Source: Janibacter sp. HTCC2649 | GTDB taxonomy: Bacteria; Actinomycetota; Actinomycetes; Actinomycetales; Dermatophilaceae | Direction: 5' to 3' | Assembly: GCF_000152705.1 (NCBI RefSeq) | Contig: NZ_CH672413.1 | Span: forward strand, 3,999,046-4,063,045 | Length of the DNA: 64,000 nt | In this document: positions 1-8,284 of the stretch, one piece after another | Numbering within the stretch: position 1 is the first letter of the stretch | How the letters are laid out: each line of letters starts with the position of its first letter | Position numbers and translations under genes: made by a program | The notes under the pieces: generated by a model | Seen by the model: only the letters and a program-made list of their open reading frames with translations | Told to the model about the DNA's origin: nothing | Database searches by the model: none

Positions 1-1
1 G

Positions 2-475
2 TTCCTCGAGCGCGACGAGGTGCTCTCGGGCAATCCCTCACTCGGTGAGCTCGGCCGGCTCAAAGCCGTGGCCGAGCTGATCCAGACGCGCATCGCCCAC
101 CTGTCCGAGGCCTCCGTCCTCGTGCGCCCGTTCTTCGTCGCCGACGACGCCCTCGAGATCGCCGACGACGCCCGAGGGCAGCTCAAGGACGACGCGGGCC
201 AGGTGCTCGATGCAGCGATGGCCGCTCTGGGTGACATCAACGACCAGGGTGCCGGGGTGCTCGGCACCGACAGCGGGTGGAACGCCGCGGCCATCGAGGC
301 GACTCTGCGTGACGCGATCGTCGAGGGCCTCGGCATCAAGCCGAAGTTCGCCTTCGGCCCCCTGCGCACTGCCGTCTCCGGTGCTCGCGTCAGCCCTCCA
401 CTCTTCGAGTCGATGGAGATCCTCGGCAAGACCTCGACGCTCACCCGCCTGCGGGCGCTGCGCGACTCCCTGTGA
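2..475 (+). CDS. gltX: Glutamyl-tRNA synthetase, C-terminal part (cut by window edge)
   Basis: Only the last 157 codons are present; the reading frame is open from base 2. The residues match the C-terminal anticodon-binding region of class I glutamyl-tRNA synthetase, which charges tRNA-Glu in the cytoplasm. The tail carries the family pattern VSPPLFESMEILGK followed by a short Leu/Arg-rich end. The KMSKS and HIGH motifs lie outside the window. The stop overlaps the GTG of the HAD gene by four bases (GTGA), so the two are translationally coupled. A tRNA-Glu gene lies about 1 kb downstream. Identification rests on the C-terminal domain alone but the pattern is characteristic. Confidence 0.9.
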   Translation, partial: FLERDEVLSGNPSLGELGRLKAVAELIQTRIAHLSEASVLVRPFFVADDALEIADDARGQLKDDAGQVLDAAMAALGDINDQGAGVLGTDSGWNAAAIEATLRDAIVEGLGIKPKFAFGPLRTAVSGARVSPPLFESMEILGKTSTLTRLRALRDSL

Positions 476-1224
476 CGGGCTCGACCTGGTCGCACGTCAC
501 CGGCGTCCTGTTCGACGCCGACGACACGCTCTACGACACCCGCGCGGCGATGCACGTCGCGGGTGCCGTGGCCGCGGGTCGGCTCTGGCCGAGTGCAGAT
601 CCTGATCGGGTTGCCGCAGCTGGTGTGCGGTTCCGCGACGACCCGGAAGGTTGGTTCGCGGCCTACACCCGCGGTGAGCTCGAGTTCGACGAGATGCGCC
701 AGCGTCGGATTGCCGAGATCGGCCGATGGCTCGAGGGCGGCGAAACGGTCTCTCCCGAGGCGTTCTTCGCGATCTACGAGCCGGCCTTCCACGAGGCTCT
801 CCAGGGCTTCGATGACGTCCGTCCCGCAGTGTCAGCCCTGCAGGCCGCGGGCCTGGCCGTCGGGGTGCTGACGAACTCGTCCGGCGACTACACGACGACC
901 AAGCTCGCCGCCGCCGGCCTCGACGGGGTCTTCGACGTCATCTGCAGCCGCGACACACTCGGCTTCGGCAAGCCCGATGCTCGGGCCTTCCACGAGGCCT
1001 GCCGACGCATCGGGACGTCCCCGGAGGCGACGCTCTATGTCGGCGACGAGCTCCACACCGATCCGCTCGGAGCGGCAGGAGCGGGTATGCCGGCCGCCTG
1101 GCTCGTGCGCGACGGTCACGTCGCGGAGGAGGGCCGGAAGGCTGTGGCGGCACGCGGCATACCCGTCGTTCCAGGTCTCGACGAGGTGGCGAAAAGGCTC
1201 GGATTGGCCGACGCGGCGGGCTGA
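472..1224 (+). CDS. HAD-superfamily hydrolase (subfamily IA)
   Basis: A 250-residue cytoplasmic phosphohydrolase of the haloacid dehalogenase superfamily. Motif I is FDADDTLYDTR with the nucleophile Asp15 and acid Asp17; motif II is the VGVLTNSSGD stretch near residue 130; motif III Lys lies in GFGKPDARAF; motif IV is YVGDELHTDPLGA. The cap between motifs I and II is helical, as in phosphoglycolate phosphatase or epoxide-hydrolase-like relatives. The GTG start overlaps the gltX stop. The substrate cannot be read from sequence. It could be a sugar phosphatase or a housekeeping phosphatase; only the fold and reaction class are secure. Confidence 0.85.
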   Translation: MTGSTWSHVTGVLFDADDTLYDTRAAMHVAGAVAAGRLWPSADPDRVAAAGVRFRDDPEGWFAAYTRGELEFDEMRQRRIAEIGRWLEGGETVSPEAFFAIYEPAFHEALQGFDDVRPAVSALQAAGLAVGVLTNSSGDYTTTKLAAAGLDGVFDVICSRDTLGFGKPDARAFHEACRRIGTSPEATLYVGDELHTDPLGAAGAGMPAAWLVRDGHVAEEGRKAVAARGIPVVPGLDEVAKRLGLADAAG

Positions 1225-1236
1225 CAGCCGACCGAT

Positions 1237-1266
1237 TTGGGAGTGGGGGGAGCCGCCCGGTAGTAT
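1237..1266 (+). promoter_or_regulatory. Candidate promoter for the tRNA-Gln/tRNA-Glu pair
   Basis: TTGGGA at 1237-1242 and TAGTAT at 1261-1266 are separated by 18 bases and lie about 60 bases upstream of tRNA-Gln. The -10 hexamer fits the actinobacterial TANNNT pattern. No transcript evidence is available. Confidence 0.4.
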
Positions 1267-1324
1267 CACTCCTCGGTTCACCGGCGCACGAGGTCTTCGG
1301 ACTGAGGCGGCAGTGATACCCCCT

Positions 1325-1396
1325 TGGGGTATGGTGTAATTGGCAACACTACGGTTTCTGGTACCGTCATTCTAGGTTCGAGTCCTGGTACCCCAG
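1325..1396 (+). tRNA. tRNA-Gln (anticodon CTG)
   Basis: The acceptor arms TGGGGTA (1325-1331) and TACCCCA (1389-1395) pair fully. The anticodon stem ACGGT/ACCGT encloses loop TTCTGGT with anticodon CTG at 1358-1360, and the T-loop contains GGTTCGAGTCC. The discriminator is G1396 and CCA is not encoded. The gene reads CAG, the main Gln codon in a high-GC genome. The 5' flank ATACCCC (1316-1322) can pair with the first bases of the tRNA (GGGGTAT), an alternative fold noted separately. Confidence 0.95.
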
Positions 1397-1463
1397 CTTG
1401 GTCAATGCCCTTGTGGCGGAGGCCGATTCGGAAGAGATAGCGTTCTTTGCTATTCTTTCACCT

Positions 1464-1487
1464 GCTGTCGAAGTTCGCTCCGACAGC
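1464..1487. other. Inverted repeat between the two tRNA genes
   Basis: GCTGTCG (1464-1470) and CGACAGC (1481-1487) form a 7-bp stem with a 10-base loop just before tRNA-Glu. It could be a processing signal or a weak terminator; no T tract follows. Confidence 0.35.
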
Positions 1488-1495
1488 ACAGTTAT

Positions 1496-1568
1496 GGCCC
1501 CATTGTGTAGCGGCCTAGCACGGCGCCCTCTCACGGCGTTAGCACGGGTTCAAATCCCGTTGGGGCTA
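1496..1568 (+). tRNA. tRNA-Glu (anticodon CTC)
   Basis: The acceptor strands GGCCCCA (1496-1502) and TGGGGCT (1561-1567) pair with one G-T wobble. The anticodon stem GCGCC/GGCGT encloses loop CTCTCAC with anticodon CTC at 1530-1532. The T-arm CGGGTTCAAATCCCG is typical. The discriminator is A1568 and CCA is not encoded. The gene reads GAG and lies downstream of gltX, its cognate synthetase. Confidence 0.95.
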
Positions 1569-1575
1569 CAACTGG

Positions 1576-1607
1576 AAGTCCCCGTCACCACCAGGTGACG
1601 GGGACTT
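1576..1607. terminator. Bidirectional terminator (tRNA-Glu / IclR gene)
   Basis: A perfect 14-bp inverted repeat, AAGTCCCCGTCACC (1576-1589) with GGTGACGGGGACTT (1594-1607) and a 4-base loop, followed by TTT. It sits between tRNA-Glu and the 3' end of the oppositely oriented IclR gene, so it can serve both. Confidence 0.85.
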
Positions 1608-1630
1608 TCGCGTTGGTGGGGAGGTCCGGC

Positions 1631-2374
1631 TCAGGCGGAGTGCTGCTCCTCCGCGGTCTTGGCGTGACGGGCGAGCACCTCGGTGAGCTTGTTGGCTCCG
1701 GCGATCACGGTCGCGGCGTGGAGCCGACCGGGCTGACGTGAGAGGCGTTCGATGGGTCCCGAGATCGAGACGGCGGCGATGACCCGACCGGAAGGGGAGC
1801 GGACCGGCGCCGAGACCGAGGCGACGCCGGCTTCACGTTCGCCGACACTCTGGGCCCAGCCGCGGCGGCGCACCCCCGAGAGGGTCGTCGCGTTGAAGGC
1901 CGCACCCTGCAGGCCGCGGTGGAGCCGGTCGGGCTCCTCCCAGGCGAGCAGGATCTGCGCGGCCGAGCCAGCGAGCATCGTCAGGCTGGCGCCGATCGGG
2001 ATCGAGTCGCGCAGCCCCACGGGGCGCTCGGCGGCCGAGACGCAGATGCGGTGCTCGCCCTGGCGGCGGAACAGCTGCGCGCTCTCGTTGGTGTGGTCCC
2101 GCAGCGCGCCGAGCACCGGACCGGCGGCCGCCAGGAGGCGGTCCTCCCCGGCCGCGGCAGCGAGCTCGCCGAGGCGCGGTCCGAGCACGAAGCGGCCCTG
2201 CATGTCACGACCGACGAGGCGGTGGTGCTCCAGGGCGACCGCGAGGCGGTGCGCCGTTGGCCGGGCGAGCCCGGTGGCAGTGACGAGCTGGGCGAGGGTC
2301 GAGGGGCCTGCTTCGAGTGCGCTCAAGACGATGGCTGCCTTGTCGAGAACGCCCACCCCACTGGTGTTGTCCAT
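1631..2374 (-). CDS. ndgR: IclR-family regulator of leucine genes (NdgR/LtbR-like)
   Basis: A 247-residue transcription factor: an N-terminal winged helix-turn-helix of about 60 residues ([14 protein letters not shown], then [11 protein letters not shown] as recognition helix), then the IclR effector-binding domain. The start [13 protein letters not shown] fits NdgR/AreB/LtbR proteins, which are encoded divergently from leuCD in streptomycetes, Amycolatopsis and corynebacteria and control branched-chain amino acid genes. The same divergent layout is seen here, with 132 bases between the starts. The reading frame stays open upstream across antisense leuC, but the ATG at 2374 is the one that fits the family. 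Role is inferred from family and context. Confidence 0.88.
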   Translation of the reverse strand: MDNTSGVGVLDKAAIVLSALEAGPSTLAQLVTATGLARPTAHRLAVALEHHRLVGRDMQGRFVLGPRLGELAAAAGEDRLLAAAGPVLGALRDHTNESAQLFRRQGEHRICVSAAERPVGLRDSIPIGASLTMLAGSAAQILLAWEEPDRLHRGLQGAAFNATTLSGVRRRGWAQSVGEREAGVASVSAPVRSPSGRVIAAVSISGPIERLSRQPGRLHAATVIAGANKLTEVLARHAKTAEEQHSA

Positions 2375-2506
2375 GTCTTGATACTGCCGTCCCAAGCCGT
2401 GAGACGCAAGTCCCGGGTTCGAGACCGCGTGCCAATCTCGATGGGAGCGAAGGCGCCGACCCTGTGCGAGGCGGCGCCCCGAAACTGTTTCGTGGAGGTG
2501 TTGGCC
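2375..2506. promoter_or_regulatory. Divergent ndgR-leuC control region
   Basis: These 132 bases must hold both promoters and, by analogy with NdgR/LtbR systems, the regulator's operator. GGAGG at 2494-2498 is the leuC ribosome site, 8 bases before GTG 2507. I see no strong palindrome that I can name as the operator; GTCT...AGAC and GAGAC elements recur but are weak. Confidence 0.5.
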
Positions 2507-3940
2507 GTGGGCAAGACCCTGGCAGAGAAGGTGTGGGAGTCGCACGTCGTGCGACGTGGCGAGGGCGAACCGGACCTCCTCTACATCGACCTCCACCTCC
2601 TCCATGAGGTGACGAGCCCGCAGGCCTTCGACGGACTGCGTCTCACCGAGCGGCCCGTCCGCAGGCCCGACCTCACCCTGGCGACCGAGGACCACAACGT
2701 CCCCACCACGCCCGGCCCGATCACCGACCCGATCAGCCTCACCCAGGTGCAGACGCTGCGCAGCAACTGCGACGAGTTCGGCATCAAGCTCTATCCGATG
2801 GGTGACGCCGAGCAGGGCATCGTCCACGTCGTCGGCCCGCAGCTCGGTCTGACCCAGCCCGGCATGACCGTGGTGTGCGGCGACAGCCACACCTCGACCC
2901 ACGGCGCCTTCGGAGCGCTCGCGTTCGGCATCGGCACCTCCGAGGTCGAGCACGTCCTCGCGACCCAGACGCTGCCGCTCAAGCCGTTCCGCACCATGGC
3001 GATCACCGTCGAGGGTGACCTCCAGCCCGGGGTCTCGGCGAAGGACATCGTCCTCGCCGTCATCGCCAAGATCGGCACCGGCGGCGGCCAGGGCTACGTC
3101 CTGGAGTTCCGTGGCAGCGCGATCCGCGCCCTGTCCATGGAGGCGCGAATGACGGTGTGCAACATGTCGATCGAGGCCGGTGCCCGCGCCGGCATGATCG
3201 CCCCCGACGAGACCACCTTCGACTACCTCGAGGGCCGCGACCACGCGCCCAAGGCTGCCGACTGGGACGCGGCGGTCGCCAACTGGAGCGAGCTGCGCAC
3301 CGACGACGACGCCGAGTTCGACAACGAGGTCATCCTCGACGCGGCGTCACTGACACCCTTCGTCACGTGGGGCACCAACCCTGGCCAGGGTGCGCCTCTC
3401 AGCGAGAGCGTGCCGGACCCGTCGATGATGGACGACACCGAGCGTCAGTCCGCCGAGCGTGCGCTCGAGTACATGGGTCTCATCGCCGGCACTCCTCTGC
3501 GCAAGATCCACATCGACACGGTCTTCGTCGGGTCCTGCACCAACGGCCGGATCGAGGACCTGCGCGCGGTTGCCGCTGTCGTGCAGGGCCGCAAGGTCGC
3601 CGAAGGAACGCGCATGCTCATCGTCCCCGGCTCGGCGCGAGTGCGCCTGCAGGCCGAGGCCGAAGGGCTCGACGCGATCTTCACCGAGGCCGGCGCCGAG
3701 TGGCGGCTCCCGGGATGTTCCATGTGTCTGGCCATGAACCCCGACAAGCTCGCTCCGGGGGAGCGCAGTGCGTCGACCTCCAACCGCAACTTCGAGGGCC
3801 GTCAGGGCAAGGGTGGACGCACCCACCTGGTCAGCCCCCAGGTTGCCGCCGCCACCGCGGTCCGCGGAACCCTCTCCAGTCCGTCCGACCTCGAGCCGCT
3901 CGCGGCGCCGGTCGCCGATCTCGCCACGCAGGAGGCCTGA
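2507..3940 (+). CDS. leuC: 3-isopropylmalate dehydratase large subunit
   Basis: A 477-residue aconitase-family subunit that with LeuD isomerises 2-isopropylmalate to 3-isopropylmalate in leucine synthesis. The three [4Fe-4S] ligands are visible: Cys344 in GSCTNGR, and Cys404 and Cys407 in [11 protein letters not shown]. The N-terminal [14 protein letters not shown] and the [13 protein letters not shown] block are diagnostic. The start is GTG 2507, chosen because GGAGG sits 8 bases upstream; the frame stays open further upstream across the regulator gene, but those codons are not leuC. leuD begins one base after the stop. Transcription is probably controlled by the divergent IclR protein. Confidence 0.97.
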   Translation: MGKTLAEKVWESHVVRRGEGEPDLLYIDLHLLHEVTSPQAFDGLRLTERPVRRPDLTLATEDHNVPTTPGPITDPISLTQVQTLRSNCDEFGIKLYPMGDAEQGIVHVVGPQLGLTQPGMTVVCGDSHTSTHGAFGALAFGIGTSEVEHVLATQTLPLKPFRTMAITVEGDLQPGVSAKDIVLAVIAKIGTGGGQGYVLEFRGSAIRALSMEARMTVCNMSIEAGARAGMIAPDETTFDYLEGRDHAPKAADWDAAVANWSELRTDDDAEFDNEVILDAASLTPFVTWGTNPGQGAPLSESVPDPSMMDDTERQSAERALEYMGLIAGTPLRKIHIDTVFVGSCTNGRIEDLRAVAAVVQGRKVAEGTRMLIVPGSARVRLQAEAEGLDAIFTEAGAEWRLPGCSMCLAMNPDKLAPGERSASTSNRNFEGRQGKGGRTHLVSPQVAAATAVRGTLSSPSDLEPLAAPVADLATQEA

Positions 3941-3941
3941 C

Positions 3942-4529
3942 ATGGAAGCCTTCACGACCCACACGGGCACCGGTGTCCCACTGCGCCGCAGCAACGTCGA
4001 CACCGACCAGATCATCCCGGCCGAGTACCTCAAGCGCGTGACGAAGTCCGGCTTCGAGGACGGCCTCTTCGCCGCCTGGCGCAAGGACGAGACCTTCGTC
4101 CTCAACGACCCGACCTATGCCGCGGGCTCGGTTCTCGTTGCTGGTCCCGATTTCGGGACGGGCAGCTCTCGAGAGCACGCCGTGTGGGCCCTCATGAACT
4201 ACGGCTTCCGGGTCGTCATCTCGTCGCGCTTTGCCGACATCTTCCGTGGCAACAGCGGCAAGTCGGGGCTCCTCACGGCCCAGTGCAGCCAGGACGACGT
4301 CGAGCTGCTCTGGAAGCTCCTCGAGAACGAGCCCGGGACACCGGTCGTCGTCGACCTCGTGTCGCGCACGATCACGGCTGGTGAGCTCGTTGCGGCCTTC
4401 GAGGTCGACGAATACACCCGGTGGCGTCTGCTCGAGGGCCTGGACGACATCTCGCTGACACTGCGTCACGAGGGTGACATCACGGCATACGAGAGCTCTC
4501 GTCCGGCCTGGAAACCCGTCACGATCTGA
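3942..4529 (+). CDS. leuD: 3-isopropylmalate dehydratase small subunit
   Basis: A 195-residue swivel-domain partner of LeuC. Family blocks include [15 protein letters not shown] near the N terminus, [15 protein letters not shown] in the middle and [11 protein letters not shown] after it. The length is normal for the bacterial small subunit. The ATG lies one base after the leuC stop, and the leuC 3' end supplies GGAGG as ribosome site, so the two subunits should be made together. No stop of transcription is evident before the 388-base gap that leads to HU. Confidence 0.97.
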   Translation: MEAFTTHTGTGVPLRRSNVDTDQIIPAEYLKRVTKSGFEDGLFAAWRKDETFVLNDPTYAAGSVLVAGPDFGTGSSREHAVWALMNYGFRVVISSRFADIFRGNSGKSGLLTAQCSQDDVELLWKLLENEPGTPVVVDLVSRTITAGELVAAFEVDEYTRWRLLEGLDDISLTLRHEGDITAYESSRPAWKPVTI

Positions 4530-4673
4530 GGTATTGAGCGCGCGACACGCCGTGTGGGAGTGGGCAGTTCACGCCGACCTGCATCGTGGGAGCGTGGGGC
4601 TGATGTGACTCATGTGACTGGCGGTCCGCTGTGACGGCGAGGCGCCGTGCGGAGTGCGGACGACCTGCTGGGA

Positions 4674-4704
4674 GTCAATTCTATTGCGCTGCAACGCAAT
4701 TGAC
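4674..4704. promoter_or_regulatory. Inverted repeat upstream of HU gene (possible operator)
   Basis: GTCAATT (4674-4680) mirrors AATTGAC (4698-4704), and ATTGCG (4683-4688) mirrors CGCAAT (4695-4700) around CTGCAA. The size and position, about 110 bases before a likely promoter, suit a protein-binding site. No regulator is implied by the sequence. Confidence 0.35.
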
Positions 4705-4815
4705 GCGAAAATGGCGCTCCGGGCAGCGATCCGTCAGGGCGTTGGTTGTCCAACAGCACACGTACCTTTCTGACCGAATGCCCTTGTGGGACAACGGAAA
4801 CCGCTTGAGAGGTGA

Positions 4816-4844
4816 TGGACTCCGCGCGTCGTGCGGCCTAACGT
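4816..4844 (+). promoter_or_regulatory. Candidate hupB promoter
   Basis: TGGACT (4816-4821) and TAACGT (4839-4844) are spaced by 17 bases. Transcription would begin near 4851 and give a leader of about 65 bases that includes the ribosome site GGAGAG close to GTG 4918. Confidence 0.4.
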
Positions 4845-4917
4845 CGTGACTGAACAGGCGATCGCCTGATCACACACATCGTCGGGTAGTCCCGGCGGCA
4901 CACTCGATGGAGAGACA

Positions 4918-5625
4918 GTGAACAAGGGAGAACTCGTCCGGGAGCTCGAGAAGCGTCTCGGCAGCCGCAAGGCAGCGACGGAGGCCCTCGATGCGGTCCT
5001 CGACACGATCGTCCGTGAGGTCACCAAGGGTGGCAAGGTCGGCATCACCGGCTTCGGTACCTTCGACCGCGTCGAGCGCGCCGCACGTACCGGCCGCAAC
5101 CCGCACTCCGGTGCCAGCGTCCGCATTCCGAAGTCCAAGGCTCCGCGCTTCCGCGCCGGTGCCGCATTCAAGACCTACGTGAAGAAGCCGTCCGCGCTGC
5201 CCAAGGCGGCACCGGCGGCTCAGCGCGCGAGCGCAGGCACGGCCTCGGTCGTCGCCAAGGCAGCGCCCGCCAAGAAGGCAGCGCCCGCCAAGAAGGCTGC
5301 GCCCGCCAAGGCTGCGGCCAAGAAGGTTGTCGCCAAGGCGGCTCCCGCCAAGAAGGCCGCTCCGGTCAAGGCCGCTGCCAAGAAGTCGGTCGCGAAGGCT
5401 GCGCCCGCCAAGGCTGCGGCCAAGAAGGTTGTCGCCAAGGCAGCGCCCGCCAAGAAGGCCGCGCCCGCCAAGGCCGCAGCCAAGAAGGTTGTTGCCAAGG
5501 CAGCCCCGGCCAAGAAGGCCGCTCCGGCCAAGGCTGCTGCCAAGAAGTCGGTCGCGAAGGCAGCGCCCGCCAAGAAGGCTCCCGCCAAGAAGGCCCCGGC
5601 CAAGAAGGCCGCCAAGAAGAAGTGA
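4918..5625 (+). CDS. hupB: HU-type nucleoid protein with long Lys/Ala tail
   Basis: A 235-residue DNA-binding protein. Residues 1-90 are a standard HU domain (NKGELVRELEKRLGSRKAA, then GGKVGITGFGTF, then RTGRNPHSG in the DNA-binding arm). Residues from about 110 to the end are a basic tail of AAPAKKA/AAAKK-type repeats like those of mycobacterial HupB and streptomycete HupS, which resemble eukaryotic histone H1 tails and help compact DNA. The GTG start is supported by GGAGAG just upstream. leuD upstream and hupB downstream is the mycobacterial order. A very strong terminator follows. Confidence 0.96.
   Translation: MNKGELVRELEKRLGSRKAATEALDAVLDTIVREVTKGGKVGITGFGTFDRVERAARTGRNPHSGASVRIPKSKAPRFRAGAAFKTYVKKPSALPKAAPAAQRASAGTASVVAKAAPAKKAAPAKKAAPAKAAAKKVVAKAAPAKKAAPVKAAAKKSVAKAAPAKAAAKKVVAKAAPAKKAAPAKAAAKKVVAKAAPAKKAAPAKAAAKKSVAKAAPAKKAPAKKAPAKKAAKKK
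5257..5622 (+). repeat. Tandem coding repeats of the HU tail
   Basis: The 3' half of hupB is built from near-identical units of about 40-60 bases encoding AAPAKKAAPAKAAAKK and KVVAKAAP or KSVAKAAP variants. The repeats make this segment prone to slippage and length variation between strains, and to assembly error. Confidence 0.85.
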
Positions 5626-5650
5626 TTGCGTGCCGCATCAGGCGGCATGC

Positions 5651-5695
5651 ACGTCAGACAGGGCCGGCGCCTCAGGCGTCGGCCCTGTCTGACGT
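5651..5695. terminator. Strong bidirectional terminator between hupB and the convergent gene
   Basis: A perfect 16-bp inverted repeat, ACGTCAGACAGGGCCG (5651-5666) and CGGCCCTGTCTGACGT (5680-5695), whose loop itself contains GCGCC-TCA-GGCGT. It begins 25 bases after the hupB stop and ends two bases before the stop of the opposite gene. Confidence 0.88.
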
Positions 5696-5696
5696 G

Positions 5697-6437
5697 TCAG
5701 AACCCTTGTGGTGATGGGTCAGGTGGCGTGCTCGGTGTGCCCCACGCCGGCTCGTCGCCAAACGGGTTGTCACAGAAGGTCACGGACCAGTGAAGGCATC
5801 CGATCACCTCGTCGATGAGCTCATCGCTCTGCATGACCACGAGCCAGCCCTGGGGCTCGTCCAGGGCGGGCACCTGCCCCACGACGCCTCGTCGCTGTTG
5901 GTAGGTGCTGTCGCTGGGGGAGCAGTAGCGGCTGCCGTCGGTGGCAGGACCGACGTAGAAGAAGGTGAGTCGGCTGTCGGCGAAGATGTCCTGCTTGCCG
6001 AGTGCCTCGGCCACTTCGTACTTGCGGCAGGCGCCGTTCATGGAGGACTCGGGGCCCGACTGGACCTGCGTTCCGAGCAAGGTTCGGGCCTGCGCCTCGA
6101 TGTCGACCTTCCAGGCGCGCACGGACTCGAGGGTGCAGACCTCTCGGTAGTCCTGAACGATCCATCCGGCGTCATCGGTGGAGAAGCCGCACTGCTGCGC
6201 GACCCAGGCGTGGGTCGGTTCGGTTTCCACGTGGTCGGCCACAGCATCCGCTCGCTGCTGTGACTGGGCGAGTTCCGCCGAGATGCGCCCGCTGATCTGG
6301 TCCCCGAGGGCGTCGCGTTTGCCGTGCGCAGACACCACACCGGCAATGTTGATGACGAGGTAGAGCGCAACCACGAGAGCGACGAGAGCCACCATCGCTG
6401 TGAGGGCAAGGCGGAGGATGCGCTTGAGAGCCGGCAT
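5697..6437 (-). CDS. Hypothetical membrane-anchored protein
   Basis: A 246-residue protein that I do not recognise. Residues 7-38 form one hydrophobic segment (ALTAMVALVALVVALYLVI), after which the chain is polar and contains six cysteines that could form disulfides outside the cell. The end is rich in Pro, Ser and Thr. I chose ATG 6437; an in-frame TTG three codons earlier has no ribosome site. The gene is convergent with hupB and shares its terminator. A single-pass or signal-anchored extracytoplasmic protein is the safest description. Confidence 0.6.
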   Translation of the reverse strand: MPALKRILRLALTAMVALVALVVALYLVINIAGVVSAHGKRDALGDQISGRISAELAQSQQRADAVADHVETEPTHAWVAQQCGFSTDDAGWIVQDYREVCTLESVRAWKVDIEAQARTLLGTQVQSGPESSMNGACRKYEVAEALGKQDIFADSRLTFFYVGPATDGSRYCSPSDSTYQQRRGVVGQVPALDEPQGWLVVMQSDELIDEVIGCLHWSVTFCDNPFGDEPAWGTPSTPPDPSPQGF

Positions 6438-6496
6438 GGCAGCCAACGTACGGAGGAACGCGGGTTGCGCGCCTGAGTACGCCTACGCGACTGCGG

Positions 6497-6706
6497 TCAG
6501 CGGATGACCTCGCCCTCACCGATGCCGACGATCCAGAGCCGGGTCACGGCCGTCCCGTCGAGCTCGATGCTGACGCGTTGACCCACCCGCACGTGGCGCA
6601 GGGCGCTGTCGGCGAAGACAGCGCCGGGCCACGAGACGAGCAGTCCGTCATCGAGCAGGGCAGAGCCCGAACCGTCTTCGGCGAAGGTGTGAATGCTCGC
6701 TTGCAC
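6497..6706 (-). CDS. Small cold-shock/OB-like protein
   Basis: A 69-residue protein with alternating short beta segments, including LVSWPGAVFADSALRHVRVGQ and the following RVSIELDG. The pattern resembles the small cold-shock-domain-like proteins seen in actinobacteria. No RNA-binding RNP motif is intact, so the assignment is tentative. It lies 9 bases after cofC on the same strand. TAGCGT sits six bases before the GTG start, which would allow leaderless transcription from inside the cofC end. Confidence 0.5.
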   Translation of the reverse strand: MQASIHTFAEDGSGSALLDDGLLVSWPGAVFADSALRHVRVGQRVSIELDGTAVTRLWIVGIGEGEVIR

Positions 6707-6715
6707 CCTGTGACG

Positions 6716-7339
6716 CTATCGCTCGAGGGCATGGCGTGTGCGCGGGCCCAGCGTGAGCCGGGTTGCGGCGTGCCGCAGCGAGGCCTCGTCGTCCACGTCG
6801 TGGCGCAGGCCGGGGAGGTCAAGGTCCAGCGGGTGGTGCCCCAGAGCGAGGTGCAGCGCCGCGCTGCCCGGGCCGAACGCGAGGTCGGGCACGCGGGCGA
6901 CAGTCGTCCCCACGAGCGCCGTGCCCACCCCGTCGGCGTCGGGCACGAAGAACGTCTCATGGCCCGCACCCGCGTCCAGGCAGGCGCGGAGCTCGTCGGG
7001 AGTGAGGGCGGGGTGGTCGCCGAGAAGGATGGCCACCAGGTCCGCGCCGGCGGCCTGTGCCGAGCGCACACCGGCCAGGCAGGCATCGTTGAGGCCGATC
7101 CCGGGATCCGCGACGACGGTGAAACCGGCTGCCTGCGCGTGAGCGGTCTCGTCGGCGTCCCCGGTCACGACGATGACCGCTGCGGGCGTCACGACACTGG
7201 CGACGACCTCGAGGGTGTCGTGGATGATCGCTGCCACGAGGGGTTCGTCGTCGAGGGAGCGACGCAACCTCGACTTCGCACCGCGTCCGCCCTTGACGGG
7301 GACCACGACGTGCCATTCGGTCTCGTGGGGCGACTCCAT
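6716..7339 (-). CDS. cofC: 2-phospho-L-lactate / phosphoenolpyruvate guanylyltransferase (F420 synthesis)
   Basis: A 207-residue nucleotidyltransferase that activates 2-phospholactate or phosphoenolpyruvate with GTP to start coenzyme F420 assembly (CofC, called FbiD in mycobacteria). Seen in the sequence: WHVVVPVKGGRGAKSRL at the N terminus (nucleotide loop and Lys), then LGDHPALTPDEL with the metal-binding Asp and FFVPDADGVGTAL further on. ATG 7339 is preceded by GGAGG at a good distance; the frame stays open upstream without family similarity. A cofC homologue also lies near gpsA and ddl in mycobacteria. Which of the two substrates is used cannot be told. Confidence 0.88.
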   Translation of the reverse strand: MESPHETEWHVVVPVKGGRGAKSRLRRSLDDEPLVAAIIHDTLEVVASVVTPAAVIVVTGDADETAHAQAAGFTVVADPGIGLNDACLAGVRSAQAAGADLVAILLGDHPALTPDELRACLDAGAGHETFFVPDADGVGTALVGTTVARVPDLAFGPGSAALHLALGHHPLDLDLPGLRHDVDDEASLRHAATRLTLGPRTRHALER

Positions 7340-7453
7340 GACTCGATCCTCCAACGCGGCCCCAACCTGCTCGACATCGCCCCCGGCGCGGACAAAGATG
7401 TGCGCAGACCGCACGCGAGCACGTGGGCGCGGTGAACGAGACGGAAGGCCTGC

Positions 7454-8284
7454 ATGAGGATCGGACCACGCCACTCTCCACCGGCATACCGGTTCGCGGT
7501 CTCCGTCCTACGGCCACTGCTCATGTCACTCACCAAGCGGGAGTGGTCGGGCGCCGAGAACCTGCCGCGGGGGCGAGGTTTCGTCGCGGTGTCGAACCAC
7601 GTCTCGCACGTCGACCCGTTCATCTTCGCCCACTTCCTCAACGACTCCGGGATCGTGCCGCACTTCCTGGGCAAGGTCGAGGTCTTCAGGATCCCCCTCA
7701 TCGGGGCGATCCTGCGAGGCGCCGAGCAGATCCCCGTCTATCGCGAGACCGGTCAGGCATCGGATGCCTATCGCGCCGCGGTCGAGGCCGTGGGTGAGGG
7801 CAAGTGCATCGCGATCTATCCCGAGGGAACCGTCACGCGCGAGCCCAATCTCTGGCCGATGCGCGGCAAGACAGGTGCGGCGAGGATCGCGCTCGAGACC
7901 CGGTGTCCGATCATCCCGATTGCCCAGTGGGGAGCCCAGCAGGTCCTCGCTCCCTACGGTCACCGTCCGAGTGTCCTGCCACGGCACACGATGCAGGTCC
8001 GCGCGGGCACCCCGGTCGACCTCTCCGACCTCTATGACCAACCCGTGACCACCGAGGTCCTGGCCGATGCGACGGAGCGCATCATGGCTGCCCTCACGCG
8101 GGGAGTCGAGGAACTCAGGGGTGACACGGCGCCAGCTGGCCGCTTCGACCCACGCGAGCAGGGGATCACCGTCACCGGTCGTCCCCGTGCCGCGAAGCCA
8201 ACCGAGCGTTCAGGCCCCCGTGAGCGTGAACAGCCCCCACAATGGGCCGACGACCACCCCGACAAAGTGGAGGACGACGCGTGA
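7454..8284 (+). CDS. plsC: 1-acyl-sn-glycerol-3-phosphate acyltransferase (PlsC family)
   Basis: A 276-residue acyltransferase making phosphatidic acid at the membrane. The HX4D catalytic pair is His49-Asp54 in SNHVSHVDP; the phosphate-binding EGT is at residues 124-126 in YPEGTVT. The C-terminal 60 residues are polar and Pro/Arg-rich and probably disordered. GGAAGG precedes the ATG. The stop overlaps the GTG of gpsA (GTGA), placing two glycerolipid genes in one operon. The divergent neighbour is cofC. Specificity for chain or position cannot be read. Confidence 0.87.
   Translation: MRIGPRHSPPAYRFAVSVLRPLLMSLTKREWSGAENLPRGRGFVAVSNHVSHVDPFIFAHFLNDSGIVPHFLGKVEVFRIPLIGAILRGAEQIPVYRETGQASDAYRAAVEAVGEGKCIAIYPEGTVTREPNLWPMRGKTGAARIALETRCPIIPIAQWGAQQVLAPYGHRPSVLPRHTMQVRAGTPVDLSDLYDQPVTTEVLADATERIMAALTRGVEELRGDTAPAGRFDPREQGITVTGRPRAAKPTERSGPREREQPPQWADDHPDKVEDDA

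Larger units (their letters stand above)
4530..4917 (+). other. Intergenic region leuD-hupB with promoter and inverted repeat
   Basis: A gap of 388 bases that is locally AT-richer than its surroundings. It contains an imperfect inverted repeat (4674-4704), a short palindrome GTTGG-TTGT-CCAAC (4741-4754), a candidate promoter (4816-4844) and the GGAGAG ribosome site of HU. I see no reading frame or RNA gene that I can support. Confidence 0.5.

Noticed and set aside
2401-2440. T-arm-like sequence (GGGTTCGAGAC) in the ndgR-leuC gap suggesting a tRNA
   Set aside because: No acceptor, D-arm or anticodon stem can be formed around it; the region is a short promoter gap.
5257-5622. CRISPR-like or satellite array in the hupB 3' half
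   Set aside because: The repeats are in frame, have no unique spacers and encode the HU tail.
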